Part shown: positions 40,236-53,467 of the stretch, one piece after another
Position numbering within the stretch: the first letter of the stretch is position 1
Layout: each line of letters opens with the position of its first letter
Assembly: GCF_029868385.1 (NCBI RefSeq)
Contig: NZ_JARWNX010000062.1
Location: 372,001 to 436,000 of the forward strand
DNA: 64,000 nt
DNA from: Nocardia cyriacigeorgica
GTDB taxonomy: Bacteria; Actinomycetota; Actinomycetes; Mycobacteriales; Mycobacteriaceae
Reading direction: 5' to 3'
Notes under the pieces: generated by a model
What the model was told of the DNA's origin: nothing
Seen by the model: only the letters and a program-made list of their open reading frames with translations
The model's database searches: none
Position numbers and translations under genes: made by a program

Positions 40236-40840
40236 CGGTCCTCCATTCGGGTCGGGCGCAGCAGTCGCGATACCGTCGCGCGCACCAGCGGGCGTGGATC
40301 CCGGTCCGGGTCGGCCGGGTCGGCGTTCAGGAAAGCGGCGTCGACGACGGCCAGAATCCACCGAGCGGTCTCGTCGGCGGGAAAGCCCGGGTCGAACTGC
40401 CCGGTCGCGACGCCCCGTTCGAGCAAGGTAGTCAAGGCCTCGGCGCTGAGCCGGGCGTCCTCGAGGACCATGTCGGCCAATTCCGGATCGTGGCCGAGCC
40501 GCCGCAGCAATTCGAACATGAGGCCAGGCGCGTCGGCGTCCAGCGCGTCGGCCACCAGCGCCTCGGCGATATCGAGAATGGCACCGAGGCAATCGGTTCG
40601 ATCGATATGCCGCCGCACGAGTTCCGCATGCTCGGGAATCGACAGCTCGAAGATCGACCGGAAGACCGCGGCCTTGTCCTGGAAGTAATAGAACACGCTG
40701 CCCGAACTCAGCCCGGCCGCCGCCGCGATCTGCGCCGCCGTCGTGCGCTCGAAACCGTGGGTCGCGAACAGCTCCGCGGCGGCGAGAGTGATCGCACGCC
40801 TGCGCTCGGCAGTGCGTTGCGGGTCGACGGTACGGGCCAT
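40232..40840 (-). CDS. TetR family regulator
   Basis: The 202-residue protein has the TetR helix-turn-helix at about 14-60 (RRRAITLAAAELFATHGFER, TTAAQIAAAAGLSSGSVFYY then FQDKAAVFRSIF). The ligand domain ends in a short Arg-rich tail. It is first gene of a two-gene operon with the YqeB-like protein (4-base overlap), so the regulator may control its own operon through the dyad at 40854-40877. The effector is unknown. Confidence 0.87.
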   Translation of the reverse strand: MARTVDPQRTAERRRAITLAAAELFATHGFERTTAAQIAAAAGLSSGSVFYYFQDKAAVFRSIFELSIPEHAELVRRHIDRTDCLGAILDIAEALVADALDADAPGLMFELLRRLGHDPELADMVLEDARLSAEALTTLLERGVATGQFDPGFPADETARWILAVVDAAFLNADPADPDRDPRPLVRATVSRLLRPTRMEDR

Positions 40841-40853
40841 GATCCGACTCTAT

Positions 40854-40877
40854 CATTAACTAATCGGCCAGTTAATG
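40854..40877. promoter_or_regulatory. operator dyad upstream of the TetR-yqeB operon
   Basis: CATTAACT (40854-40861) and AGTTAATG (40870-40877) form a perfect inverted repeat with an 8-bp centre, 14 bp before the TetR start codon at 40840. AT-rich arms in this GC-rich setting and the position over the promoter make it a good auto-operator. Confidence 0.6.
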
Positions 40878-40964
40878 AATAGCAGCTGTCGACGGTCTTC
40901 TCACCGGCCGATCAGAGCTGTCCGGGCCGACGCCGCAGACTCACCGTCGCCGTCGAGTCGGAGG

Positions 40965-43169
40965 TCAGCCGATATCGACCGGGTCGATCTGGACGCGAAG
41001 CGGAGCGTCGGAGCGCTGAGCGCTGCGGAAAGCTTGTGCGGCGGTGAGGGCTCGGGCCAGGGCGGCGGCATCGCGGCGGGGAGTGCGCAGCAGCATGCGT
41101 TCCACCTCGGCGGGCGAATCGCCGGTGAAGGGCTTGCGGGCCAGGGGCGGCAACGGGACGGGCCCGAGGAGATCGGCCGATTCCGGGAGGGTGGCGGCGG
41201 CGAGGAGTTCGGTGATGGCCTCGGAGGTCCCGTCGACGGCGGCCATGCGCACCGCGGGCGGGAAGCCGACCTCGGCGCGGCTGTCGACCTCGGCTCTGGC
41301 GTGGCCGATCGGATCCCAGCGGATGAGCGCCTGGACCGTCGGTAGCGATGGTTCGGCCATCACCAGCACCTGGCCGTGCGCGCGGACCAGCGCGGCGGCG
41401 GTCATCCAGCGTCGCAGCGCGTCCTCGGATGCGCGCAGATCGGCGCGGCCGAGCAGCGCCCAGCCGTCGAGGAGCAGCGCGACGCCGTAGCCGCCGGGCA
41501 GGACGGGCTCCGCACCGACAGTCGCGACGACCACCTGCGGGCCGGGTTCGGCCGTGTCGAGCACCGCGCCACCACCGGAACCACGGATCGGTACACCGGG
41601 GAAGGCCCGGCCGAGTTCCTCCGCGGTGCGGGCCGCGCCGATCACCACCGCGCGCAGGGCCCGCGAACCGCATGCGGGACAACGGAAACCCGCCTCGGTC
41701 CGGCCGCACCAGCGGCAGCTGGGGCTGTGTGCGACGTCGGGTGGTTCGGCGGCGCCACGTCGAGGGCTCTCGGGCAGGGCGAGTGGACCATTGCAGTGTC
41801 GGCAGCGCGCCGGTGTACGACATTTCCCGCAGGCCAGCGACGGTACATAGCCGCGTCGCGGCACCTGGACCAGTACGGCGGCGCCTTCTTTCAGCGCGGC
41901 GCGGGCCGCGGCGAAGGCCGCGCCCGGTATCCGTACCGCGCGGGCGACCGGGTCGCGTTCCAGGGCGATATCGGTGTCGCCCGGTGCGCTGATCCGCGGC
42001 ATGGCCGAGCGCAGTGTCGAGCGGTCGGCGACCAGATCGTGCGCCCATCCCGAGTCCACGACCGCCTGGATTTCGGCGGTCCGCGCGAAGCCGCCTGCCA
42101 CGAATGCCGCCCCGGTCTCATGGGCACGCAGCATCGCCACTTCTCTGGCGTGCGGATACGGGGCGCGCGGCTCGGCGTAGGTATCGTCACCGTCGTCCCA
42201 GATGGCGATCAGGCCGAGGTCGTTGGCAGGCGCGAACACCGCGCTGCGGGTACCGACAACCACCCGCGCCGTCCCACGCAGCACCGCCAGCCAGCGCCGA
42301 TAGCGTGCCGCGGGCCCGAGACCCGCCGACAATCCCACTGCCCTGTCCCCCACCAGCCGCTCGCATTCGGCCAGCACTCGATCCAGATCGCGTTGATCGG
42401 GCACCATCAGCACCACACTGCGTCCCCGGGCGACGACGATCGCCGCCAGCTCCGCCAACCGTGCCGCCCACTGCTCCCCCGGCAACGCCTGCCACGCCGC
42501 CCGCACACCTTTGTCCTGCGTCAGCGCTTCGAGGAAGCTCCCGCCATGCAGATAGCGGCCCCATCGTGCGGGATCGATTCCGGTGTGCGACAGCAGATCT
42601 ACCGGCGTCGCATCCGCAGACGGATCGCTGTCCGCAGGATCGGGATCCTTCACCCCCTCCGCAACTGTGGCCTGCGAATCTTCCTCGCCCGCAGCGCATT
42701 CCTCGCCCGCGGCCGATTTCTTCGCCTTGCCCTTTGCGGTCGTACCGTTCTCGGTCCGTGCGTGTCGCGGTGGTATGGCCAGCCGCAGAACGTCGGCGCG
42801 GGTACCGGCGTAGCGGGCGGCGACGGAGGTGATGAGGCGCAGGATCTCGGGCGTCAGGACACGTTCGGCCGAGACGACCCGCTCCAGCGGCACCAACTTT
42901 CCCGAATGCTCGCTTCGGGTGAGCCGTTCGAGCAGGTAGCCGTCGACCAGGCGACCGGCGAAGCGGATGCGTACCCGCACGCCGGGCGCGGCGATCCCGT
43001 CGAGTTCGGGGGGTACGAGATAGTCGAAATCGCGGTCCAGATGGGCGGGGGTCAGCAGCGGGAGCACCCGTGCGATCGGATGCGATAGCGCCGCGGCGGG
43101 CCCCGACACAGCCGACACCCCCGGCGACGGGGCGTCGCCGGGGGTGTCGTGAGCCGCGAGTTCGTTCAC
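40965..43169 (-). CDS. priA: PriA-like primosomal protein N' (actinobacterial, helicase motifs lost)
   Basis: 734 residues. The N-terminal 3'-DNA-binding domain is present (IARVLPLLTPAHLDRDFDYL, GRLVDGYLLER). The zinc-binding cysteines are intact (CGKCRTPARCRHC ... CRWCGRTEAGFRCPACG). The Walker A loop and DEAH box of true PriA are absent: LMVPDQRDLDRVL and IAIWDDGDDTY stand in their places. This matches mycobacterial PriA, thought to be inactive as a helicase. A low-complexity Lys/Ala/Asp-rich insert lies at about 140-185. GTG 43169 is the longest start; a hairpin at 43114-43148 makes the in-frame GTG 43118 or 43109 possible instead. Confidence 0.9.
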   Translation of the reverse strand: MNELAAHDTPGDAPSPGVSAVSGPAAALSHPIARVLPLLTPAHLDRDFDYLVPPELDGIAAPGVRVRIRFAGRLVDGYLLERLTRSEHSGKLVPLERVVSAERVLTPEILRLITSVAARYAGTRADVLRLAIPPRHARTENGTTAKGKAKKSAAGEECAAGEEDSQATVAEGVKDPDPADSDPSADATPVDLLSHTGIDPARWGRYLHGGSFLEALTQDKGVRAAWQALPGEQWAARLAELAAIVVARGRSVVLMVPDQRDLDRVLAECERLVGDRAVGLSAGLGPAARYRRWLAVLRGTARVVVGTRSAVFAPANDLGLIAIWDDGDDTYAEPRAPYPHAREVAMLRAHETGAAFVAGGFARTAEIQAVVDSGWAHDLVADRSTLRSAMPRISAPGDTDIALERDPVARAVRIPGAAFAAARAALKEGAAVLVQVPRRGYVPSLACGKCRTPARCRHCNGPLALPESPRRGAAEPPDVAHSPSCRWCGRTEAGFRCPACGSRALRAVVIGAARTAEELGRAFPGVPIRGSGGGAVLDTAEPGPQVVVATVGAEPVLPGGYGVALLLDGWALLGRADLRASEDALRRWMTAAALVRAHGQVLVMAEPSLPTVQALIRWDPIGHARAEVDSRAEVGFPPAVRMAAVDGTSEAITELLAAATLPESADLLGPVPLPPLARKPFTGDSPAEVERMLLRTPRRDAAALARALTAAQAFRSAQRSDAPLRVQIDPVDIG
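43114..43148 (-). terminator. metK terminator hairpin overlapping the priA 5' end
   Basis: GACACCCCCGGCGAC (43114-43128) pairs perfectly with GTCGCCGGGGGTGTC (43134-43148) across 5 bases. It lies 34 bp beyond the metK stop and inside the first codons of the longest priA frame. It may end metK transcription or attenuate read-through into priA. Confidence 0.6.
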
Positions 43170-43182
43170 CCGGGCGCGGAAC

Positions 43183-44394
43183 CTACAGGCCCGCGGCGGC
43201 GCGCAGCTTATCGGCGCGGTCGGTGTGCTCCCAGGGCAGATCGATATCGGTGCGGCCGAAGTGGCCGTACGCGGCGGTCGGCGCGTAGATCGGGCGCAGC
43301 AGGTCCAGATCGCGGATGATCGCACCGGGGCGCAGGTCGAAGACCTCGGTGATGGCGCTGGCGATCCGCGCCGGGTCGACCTTCTCGGTGCCGAAGGTCT
43401 CCACGAACAGGCCGACCGGCGCCGCCTTACCGATGGCGTAGGCGACCTGTACCTCGACCCGGTCCGACAGGCCCGCCGCGACCACGTTCTTGGCGACCCA
43501 ACGCATGGCGTAGGCGGCCGAACGGTCGACCTTCGACGGATCCTTACCGGAGAACGCGCCACCACCGTGCCGTGCCATACCGCCGTAGGTGTCGACGATG
43601 ATCTTGCGGCCGGTCAGCCCCGCATCACCCATCGGACCGCCGAGCACGAACTTGCCGGTGGGGTTGACCAGCAACCGCACATCGGCGACATCGAGACTGG
43701 GCAGCGACAGATCGGCGAGCACCGAGTCGACGACCTTCTCGCGGATATCGGGGGCGAGCAGGTTGTCCAGATCGATATCGGCGGCGTGCTGGGTGGAAAT
43801 GACCACGGTGTCCAGCCGCACCGGACGATCACCTTCGTATTCGATGGTGACCTGGGTCTTGCCGTCGGGCCGCAGGTACGGCAGCACACCCGACTTACGG
43901 ACCTCGGTGAGCCGACGCGAGAGCCGGTGCGCCAGCGCGATCGGCAACGGCATCAGCTCGGGGGTGTCGGTGGTGGCGTAGCCGAACATCAGGCCCTGGT
44001 CACCGGCGCCCTGCTGTTCGATCTCGTCGTCGGAACCGCCGACGCGGGCCTCGTGCGAGGTGTCGACGCCCTGCGCGATATCCGGCGATTGCGCACCGAT
44101 CGCGATGTTCACACCGCAGGAATTGCCGTCGAAACCCTTTGCCGAGGAGTCGTATCCGATCTCGAGGACCTTCTCCCGGACGATGCGCGGGATGTCCGCG
44201 TACGCCTCGGTGGTGACCTCACCGGCGACGTGCACCTGCCCGGTGGTCACCAGGGTTTCCACCGCGACCCGGCTGCGCGGATCTTCCGCCAGCAACGCGT
44301 CGAGGATGGAATCGCTGATGGCGTCACAGATCTTGTCCGGATGACCCTCGGTCACGGACTCACTGGTGAATAGCCGACTGCCGGTCGTGCGCAC
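43183..44394 (-). CDS. metK: S-adenosylmethionine synthetase
   Basis: A 403-residue enzyme that makes SAM from methionine and [36 protein letters not shown] (signature 1), [20 protein letters not shown] (signature 2) and the [20 protein letters not shown] end are all intact. The start is GTG 44394, preceded by GGGAA. The 327-bp gap to dfp upstream presumably holds its own promoter. A strong hairpin follows. Confidence 0.97.
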   Translation of the reverse strand: MRTTGSRLFTSESVTEGHPDKICDAISDSILDALLAEDPRSRVAVETLVTTGQVHVAGEVTTEAYADIPRIVREKVLEIGYDSSAKGFDGNSCGVNIAIGAQSPDIAQGVDTSHEARVGGSDDEIEQQGAGDQGLMFGYATTDTPELMPLPIALAHRLSRRLTEVRKSGVLPYLRPDGKTQVTIEYEGDRPVRLDTVVISTQHAADIDLDNLLAPDIREKVVDSVLADLSLPSLDVADVRLLVNPTGKFVLGGPMGDAGLTGRKIIVDTYGGMARHGGGAFSGKDPSKVDRSAAYAMRWVAKNVVAAGLSDRVEVQVAYAIGKAAPVGLFVETFGTEKVDPARIASAITEVFDLRPGAIIRDLDLLRPIYAPTAAYGHFGRTDIDLPWEHTDRADKLRAAAGL

Positions 44395-44721
44395 AGTTGT
44401 TCCCTCTCCCTCAACGGGTTGCTCTTGTCGGTCTGCGACCCTGGCGCCGCACTGCCGCTGCCGTGCTGCCTACGTTCGGCGGCACCCTTCGGTTCCACGA
44501 CAACGTTGCCACGCCCGGGCGCAATCCTGATCCCAGACTATTCCAAACCACCGACGCATCGGTCTGCTGTCCTCGACCGCGGACCCGACCGTCGATGGCA
44601 TCGTTGTATTACCCGCTCCCATTAGACGCCGCCGCTACGCTCTCGCGCATCGACTTGACGTGATTACGCCGCTCGCGCAACGTATCTCGGAGCCGGTAGC
44701 CACGGTGTCGGCCTCGTCGGC
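44395..44721. other. non-coding leader region of metK
   Basis: The 327 bases between dfp and metK contain no supported gene. A near-perfect 12-bp dyad, GACAACGTTGCC, lies at 44500-44511, and a -10-like TAATAC lies on the minus strand at 44612-44607. I checked for SAM-riboswitch features; the GGCAAC and GGGUGCC words are present but the rest of a SAM-IV pattern is not. Confidence 0.4.
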
Positions 44722-45945
44722 TCAGCTCAGCAGCGGTCCGAGCGCATCGAGCACCCGGCTCGCCAACAGCGCCTTCGACCCGTGGTCGAGCGACTGTTCG
44801 GTGCCGTCGGCGCCGAGCAGCCAGCCGTCGTTGGTGTCGACCTCGAAGGCCTTGCCCTCACCGACCGCGTTCACGACCAGCAGATCGCACCCCTTGCGGG
44901 CCAGTTTGGCGCGCGCGTGGGTGAGCACATCGCCGTGCTCGTCGCCGGTTTCGGCGGCGAATCCGACGATCGCGGTGCCGGACAGCTGCCCGTCGCGGCG
45001 GGCCTGGACCAGACCGGCGAGGATGTCGTCGTTCTTGGTCAGCGCGATGGTGTCGGGTTCGCCGGCGCCCTTCTTGATCTTGGCGGCCGCGACATTGGTC
45101 GGCCGGAAATCGGCCACCGCCGCCGCCATGATCACCGCGTCCGCACCCGCCGCATGCTTGTCGACAGCGGATTTGAGCTGGTCGGCGGTGGTGATGTGCA
45201 CCAGATCGACGGCCGCGGGGGCAGCCATTTCGATCGTGTTGCCCGCGATGAGCGTGACGTGCGCACCCCGTTGGGCGGCCACCCTGGCCAGCGCGTACCC
45301 CTGTTTACCGGAGCTGCGGTTGCCGAGGAAGCGCACCGGATCCAGCGGTTCTCTGGTACCTCCGGCGGTGATGACCACCCGGCGGCCCTCGAGATCACGA
45401 GGTACGGCGTCGGCCCGCTCGAGCAGCAGCGTCGCCAGGCCGAAGATTTCCTCGGGCTCGGGCAGCCGTCCCGGACCGGTATCGGTGCCGGTGAGCCGAC
45501 CCGAGGCCGGTTCCATGACGTTGGCGCCGTGCGCTCGCAGGGTGGCGACATTGGCGACGGTGGCCGGATGCTCCCACATCTCGGTGTGCATCGCGGGCGC
45601 GAAGAGGATGGGACATCGCGCGGTGAGCAGGGTGGCGGTGAGCAGATCGTCGGCGCGCCCGGTGGCGGCGCGCGCCATCAGATCGGCGGTCGCCGGTGCG
45701 ATGACGACGAGATCGGCTTCCTGACCGAGCCGCACATGCGGTACCTCGGGCACATCGGCGAAGACCCCGGTGTGCACCGGGTTGCCCGAGAGCGCCTCGA
45801 AGGTGGCCTTGCCGACGAATTGCAGCGCCGATTCGGTAGGAATGACCCGGACCTCGTGTCCGGTTTCGGTGAAGCGGCGCACCAACGAGCACGCCTTGTA
45901 GGCGGCGATGCCCCCGCCGACCCCGACAACGACCCGTGTGGCCAT
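44722..45945 (-). CDS. coaBC: bifunctional phosphopantothenoylcysteine decarboxylase / synthetase
   Basis: A 407-residue Dfp. Residues ~1-180 are CoaC, an FMN-dependent decarboxylase: VVVGVGGGIAAYKACSLVRR, APATADLMARAATGRADDLL, and PILFAPAMHTEMW. Residues ~190-407 are CoaB, which joins cysteine to 4'-phosphopantothenate: RRVVITAGGTREPLDPVRFL, GNRSSGKQGYALA, VADFRPTNVAAAKIKKG, and GFAAETGD. ATG 45945 follows AGGAGG. It is the last gene of mihF-gmk-rpoZ-dfp, 85 bp behind rpoZ. Confidence 0.96.
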   Translation of the reverse strand: MATRVVVGVGGGIAAYKACSLVRRFTETGHEVRVIPTESALQFVGKATFEALSGNPVHTGVFADVPEVPHVRLGQEADLVVIAPATADLMARAATGRADDLLTATLLTARCPILFAPAMHTEMWEHPATVANVATLRAHGANVMEPASGRLTGTDTGPGRLPEPEEIFGLATLLLERADAVPRDLEGRRVVITAGGTREPLDPVRFLGNRSSGKQGYALARVAAQRGAHVTLIAGNTIEMAAPAAVDLVHITTADQLKSAVDKHAAGADAVIMAAAVADFRPTNVAAAKIKKGAGEPDTIALTKNDDILAGLVQARRDGQLSGTAIVGFAAETGDEHGDVLTHARAKLARKGCDLLVVNAVGEGKAFEVDTNDGWLLGADGTEQSLDHGSKALLASRVLDALGPLLS

Positions 45946-46030
45946 TGCGCCTCCTGTGTTGTGCGCCGACACCGGCACCCGGTGTACCCGGCGAGCTGCG
46001 ATGACACGCACCGGGCTCACCGGGACGAGG

Positions 46031-46312
46031 TCACTCGCCTTCGGTGTGCTCGAGCAGGTCGGAGTGGATCTCACGCATGGCCACCGACAGCGGCTTCTCC
46101 TGCGCGACGGGCTCGACCAGCGGGCCGACGTATTCGAGGATTCCGTCGCCGAGCTGGTTGTAGTAGTCGTTGATCTGGCGCGCCCGCTTGGCGGCGTAGA
46201 TGACCAGGGCGTACTTGGACGAGGTCCGCTCCAGCAGCTCATCGATCGGCGGGTTGGTGAGGCCGATCGGAGTGTCGTAGGCGGGCGCGGAAAGGGTGTC
46301 CGTACTGCTCAC
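46031..46312 (-). CDS. rpoZ: DNA-directed RNA polymerase omega subunit
   Basis: The small subunit that helps assemble and stabilise RNA polymerase. [40 protein letters not shown] and [20 protein letters not shown] are the conserved core. GTG 46312 has AGGAG at 8 nt and gives 93 residues. The alternative GTG 46363 overlaps the gmk stop (GTGA) and would give 110 residues, the length of the M. tuberculosis protein; I prefer the first but the choice is open. Confidence 0.94.
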   Translation of the reverse strand: MSSTDTLSAPAYDTPIGLTNPPIDELLERTSSKYALVIYAAKRARQINDYYNQLGDGILEYVGPLVEPVAQEKPLSVAMREIHSDLLEHTEGE

Positions 46313-46359
46313 TAGGGGGGCTCCTGCGGTGTGTTGACCGATGTTGTCGCGGACTGATG

Positions 46360-46932
46360 TCACGAACTCGAATTTGTGCTAACGAACAACGATACCAACT
46401 GCTCGCAGGCGCTGGTCACCTCGTCGTTCACGATGACGATGTCGAACTCGTCACAGGCGGCCAATTCGGTCCGCGCGGTCTCCAGTCGGCGCTCGATGAC
46501 CTCCGGCGATTCGGTGCCGCGCGAGCGCAGCCGGGAGACCAGTTCATCCCAGCTCGGTGGCGCCAGGAAGACCAGCAGCGCCTCGGGCATCGCCTCGCGC
46601 ACCGAACGGGCGCCTTCCAGGTCGACCTCCACCAGCACGGGCAGGCCCTTGGCCAATGCCTCGCGTACCGGTGCGGCCGGGGTGCCGGAGCGTTGTAGTC
46701 CGCCGTGGATATCGGCCCATTCGAGCAGATCCCCGGCCTCGATCATCGCGTCGAAATCGGCCCGGGTGACGAATCGGTAGTCACGGCCGTCGACCTCCCC
46801 GGGCCGTGGGGCCCGGGTCGTGGCCGACACGCTGAACACCAGGTGCGGTAGACGTTCACGAACGCAACGCACCACGGTGGACTTCCCCACGGCCGAGGGG
46901 CCGACCAGAACGACCAGCCGACCCTTCGTCAT
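46360..46932 (-). CDS. gmk: guanylate kinase
   Basis: A 190-residue kinase that phosphorylates GMP/d[20 protein letters not shown] is the Walker A region, [20 protein letters not shown] the GMP-binding motif, and [13 protein letters not shown] and [20 protein letters not shown] follow with the lid. ATG 46932 after GGTGGT is chosen over GTG 46944. It lies 21 bp behind mihF, as in mycobacteria. Confidence 0.96.
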   Translation of the reverse strand: MTKGRLVVLVGPSAVGKSTVVRCVRERLPHLVFSVSATTRAPRPGEVDGRDYRFVTRADFDAMIEAGDLLEWADIHGGLQRSGTPAAPVREALAKGLPVLVEVDLEGARSVREAMPEALLVFLAPPSWDELVSRLRSRGTESPEVIERRLETARTELAACDEFDIVIVNDEVTSACEQLVSLFVSTNSSS

Positions 46933-46953
46933 GTGTTCGACCACCGGCGGTTG

Positions 46954-47274
46954 TCAGGCGCCGAGGTCGAACTTGGCCAGCAGGGCCTTGCGCTGCCGAT
47001 CGCCCAGACCGCGCAGACGGCGGGTAGGAGCGATCTCCAGCTCGGTCATGATCTCCGCCGCCTTGACCTTGCCGACCTTGGGCAGGGCTTCCAGCAGGGC
47101 GGACACCTTCATCTTGCCGATGATCTCATCGGTCTCGGCGTCGGCGAGGACCTTCTTCAGGTCGGTGCCGCCACGCTTCAAGCGCTCCTTGAGCTCCGCC
47201 CGAGCGCGGCGAGCGGCAGCCGCCTTCTCCAAAGCAGCGGCGCGCTGCTCGTCAGTCAGCTGGGGAAGGGCCAC
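46954..47274 (-). CDS. mihF: actinobacterial integration host factor (mIHF)
   Basis: A 106-residue nucleoid protein: a long basic N-terminal helix (LEKAAAARRARAELKERLKR) and the S13-like helix-two-turn-helix (VSALLEALPKVGKVKAAEIM, LGDRQRKALLAKF). It is unrelated to enterobacterial IHF; mycobacterial mIHF bends DNA and is required for phage L5 integration and growth. The start is GTG 47274. It heads the mihF-gmk-rpoZ-dfp operon after a long untranslated region. Confidence 0.95.
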   Translation of the reverse strand: MALPQLTDEQRAAALEKAAAARRARAELKERLKRGGTDLKKVLADAETDEIIGKMKVSALLEALPKVGKVKAAEIMTELEIAPTRRLRGLGDRQRKALLAKFDLGA

Positions 47275-48150
47275 GGTTCCTCCGTCTCATCGTTCATTGC
47301 ATCAACTACTGCCCGATAACCCGGCAGTGACAGCGACCGTACCCACGACTCCTGCCGATTGCGAACCCACCCCCCAGGTCAGCGCATGATTCGACGATGC
47401 CGTAGGGGACGCCGGAGACAATGCCCGACCCGGCTCGCCCACCCTCCCGAACACCGGTTCGAATACCCGAAACCGCCTGCAAGCAGGGCGTTTTCGTACA
47501 TGGAACGAATTAGCGGGCTAGTTGCCACACAGTCGCGCGCGGCGCTGGCAAACTCAAAACCGCCCGACCAGGAACTTTCTCGAAAATTTCTGCGTGTCGC
47601 CCCATGAATCACACGCGTGTCGCGTATCGGGTGCACCGCGTGCCAAGCACCGGCCGCGCGCGGACCGACGAGCGGCACATCGGCAGGCGCCTCCGCGCCG
47701 GACAGGCGAAAGCTCGCACCGTGGCATCGCCGGAGGACATCCGAACGGCCTGGACAGTGCCGCAAAGGCCGGTGGACGCGTCTACGGGGAGCGACACGGC
47801 CTGATCCGGCATTCCCCCACCAACTGACCAGACCGTGTTTCAGCGGGCGCTCAGGGCACCGGTACGCGCATACGGCGCGAATCCGCGGATCGACGCTCGG
47901 ACGTGGACCCGGCACGGACACGAATCAGGCCCGGCCCGAGGGGTGGGCGGGCCGGACCTGATGTCCCCCGCGAGTGCGAGGTGCTGTGGGGTGAACCGCC
48001 GGTCGTTGCCCCGCCGACGATCCCCCGACAACCTCCACAGCATCCCATCGCCGCGACGCCGATACCAGCACCACGGCCGATGCGTCGCGCATGAGACACC
48101 CGGGGAGAATCGCCGCGGACGGCGCGGCGATCGTGTATCACTGCCGCGGG
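47275..48150. other. 876-bp non-coding region between mihF and pyrF
   Basis: No reading frame here has a good start signal or protein-like sequence. A lower-GC patch at about 47490-47600 (TTTTCGTACATGGAACG, TTTCTCGAAAATTTCTG) is a likely promoter area for mihF, implying an untranslated leader of about 200 bases. A hairpin at 47924-47962 probably ends the pyrimidine operon. Complementary GCTGTGGGG and CCTCCACAGC words near 47980-48050 could form a second, longer-range fold. Confidence 0.5.
47924..47962 (-). terminator. probable terminator of the pyrimidine operon
   Basis: ATCAGGCCCGGCCC (47924-47937) pairs with GGGCCGGACCTGAT (47949-47962), 13 of 14 bases, over an 11-nt G-rich loop. It is about 190 bp beyond the pyrF stop; nothing closer looks like a terminator. 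Confidence 0.55.
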
Positions 48151-48975
48151 CTAGCCCCGCAGGAAGGCGAAATCCTCCTGGAGCGCGGCGAGGCGAGCGC
48201 GCAGCGCGGGCACCGACGGGCCCTCGCGCAACACCTCGCGGGAAACGTTGGGCACCACACCGTGCAGCAGATGGTCGGGAACGAGGGCCCGGATCGAATC
48301 CGCTCCCCCACCCTGGGCGCCGACACCCGGCATCAGGATCGGCCCGTTGAGCGAACTCAGGTCCGGTGCCTCGGTGAGGGTGGCGCCGACGACGACGCCC
48401 ACCGAACCGAAGTCCGCACCGGCATTGCGGGCCGCGGCGGCGTCGACCATCGCCTGCGCGATGGTGCGGCCGTCGTCGGCGGTGACGCGCTGCACCTCGG
48501 CGCCTTCCGGGTTCGAGGTCGCGGCGAGGACGAACACCCCGCGATGATTGGCCTGCGCCAGCTCTAGCGCCGGGTTCAGCGAGCCGAAGCCCAGATACGG
48601 CGAGACCGTCACCGCATCCGAGCCGAGTGGACCGTCACCGAGCCAGGCACGGGCGTAGGCGTCCATGGTCGAGCCGATATCGCCACGTTTGGCATCGGCC
48701 AGCACAAGGGTGCCGGAGTCGCGCAGCACCTCGATGGTGCGTTCGAGCACTCCGACCCCGCCCGCGCCGTATACCTCGAAGAACGCCACCTGGGGTTTGA
48801 CCAGTGCGACGCAGCCGTCGAAGGCCTCGACGCAGATCTCGGCGAACGCTTCCAGTCCGTCCACATCATCGGTCAGGCCCCACTGGGTCAACAGGGCCGG
48901 ATGCGGATCGATGCCGACACACAGCGGCCCGAAATGCCGCATGGCGTGCTGTAGCCGGTCGCCGAAAGTCTTCAC
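48151..48975 (-). CDS. pyrF: orotidine 5'-phosphate decarboxylase
   Basis: A 274-residue enzyme (the long, type-2 form) that makes UMP from [20 protein letters not shown] near the start, [15 protein letters not shown], the catalytic [20 protein letters not shown] (Asp-Lys-x-x-Asp) and [15 protein letters not shown] are clear. GTG 48975, behind GGAG, aligns with the mycobacterial start; GTG 49008 overlapping the carB stop (GTGA) is the longer alternative. It is the last gene of the pyr operon. Confidence 0.95.
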   Translation of the reverse strand: MKTFGDRLQHAMRHFGPLCVGIDPHPALLTQWGLTDDVDGLEAFAEICVEAFDGCVALVKPQVAFFEVYGAGGVGVLERTIEVLRDSGTLVLADAKRGDIGSTMDAYARAWLGDGPLGSDAVTVSPYLGFGSLNPALELAQANHRGVFVLAATSNPEGAEVQRVTADDGRTIAQAMVDAAAARNAGADFGSVGVVVGATLTEAPDLSSLNGPILMPGVGAQGGGADSIRALVPDHLLHGVVPNVSREVLREGPSVPALRARLAALQEDFAFLRG

Positions 48976-49004
48976 CGATCCCGCTCCGTTCTCCTGATCG
49001 TGGC

Positions 49005-52345
<3,341 letters not shown>

Positions 52346-52346
<1 letters not shown>

Positions 52347-53467
52347 CAGGCTCCTTCCATCAGACCGGCGAAACGGTCGAACAAGTACGCGGCGTCATGG
52401 GGGCCGGCGGCGGCTTCGGGGTGGTATTGCACGGAGAACGCGCGGCCGTCGACCAGCCGCACACCCTCGACGGTGCCGTCATTGGCGCAGACGTGGCTGA
52501 CCTCAGCCTTGCCGAACGGGGTGTCGAACTGCTCACCCTGTTCACCTTCGAGGGCGAAGCCGTGGTTCTGCGCGGTGATCGAGATGCGGCCGGTCTCGTG
52601 TTCGACGACCGGGATGTTGATGCCGCGGTGGCCGAACTTCATCTTGTAGGTGCCGCGGCCCAGCGCCCGGCCGAGGATCTGGTTGCCGAAGCAGATGCCG
52701 AACAGGGGCAGCCCCGCACCGAGGATGCCGCGGGTGAGTTCCACCGCACCGTCCTGGGTGGCCGGATCGCCCGGACCGTTGGACAGGAACACACCGTCGG
52801 GCTTCAGTTCCCGGATCTGGTCGAGCGAGGTGCCCGAGGGCACCACATGCACCCGCATACCGCGTTCGGCGAACATGCGCGGGGTGTTGGTCTTGATGCC
52901 GAGATCGACCGCGACCACGGTGAAGCGGTGGTCGCCGCCGGGTTCGATGGTGTAGAGCCCGTCGGTGCTGACCTCCTCGGCCAGATCGGCGCCGAGCATG
53001 GACGGCTGACCGTTGACCCTGGCCACCAGTTCGTCGACGGTGGCGGCGACGGCGTCACCGCTGAAGATGCCGGCCTTCATCGAACCGCGGGTGCGCAGAT
53101 GCCGCACCACCGCGCGGGTGTCGATGCCCGCGATGCCGACGACGTGCTGCCGGTCCAGTTCCTCGGGCAGGGTGTGGGTGGCGCGCCAATTGGAGGCGCG
53201 GCGCGCCGGATCGCGCACCGCGTACCCGGCGACCCAGATCTTGCCGGACTCGTCGTCCTCGTCGTTCCAGCCGGTGTTGCCGATCTGCGGGGCCGTGGCC
53301 ACCACGATCTGGCGGTGATAGCTGGGGTCGGTGAGGGTTTCCTGGTATCCGGTCATCGCGGTGCAGAACACCGCCTCACCGAGTGTCTCGCCCACGGCGC
53401 CGTAGGCCGTACCGCGGAAAACCCGGCCGTCCTCCAGCACCAGTGCCGCTTCGTTGTGTCCGCTCAT
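52346..53467 (-). CDS. carA: carbamoyl-phosphate synthase, small subunit (glutaminase)
   Basis: A 373-residue amidotransferase subunit that feeds ammonia to CarB. N-terminal CPSase domain: [38 protein letters not shown]. Class I glutaminase: [12 protein letters not shown], nucleophile Cys in [16 protein letters not shown], and [15 protein letters not shown] with the catalytic His-Glu. ATG 53467 overlaps the stop of the preceding membrane-protein gene by four bases (ATGA). Confidence 0.97.

Noticed and set aside
44395-44721. SAM riboswitch upstream of metK
   Set aside because: GGCAAC and GGGUGCC words are present, but the remaining conserved elements and pseudoknot arm of the SAM-IV class were not found.
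47379-47921. 180-codon frame in the mihF-pyrF gap
   Set aside because: No start signal, Arg/Cys-rich irregular sequence and no domain; treated as non-coding.
47980-48060. Second terminator-like fold from GCTGTGGGG and CCTCCACAGC
   Set aside because: The loop of about 50 bases is too long and the match too short to call; noted only in the region description.
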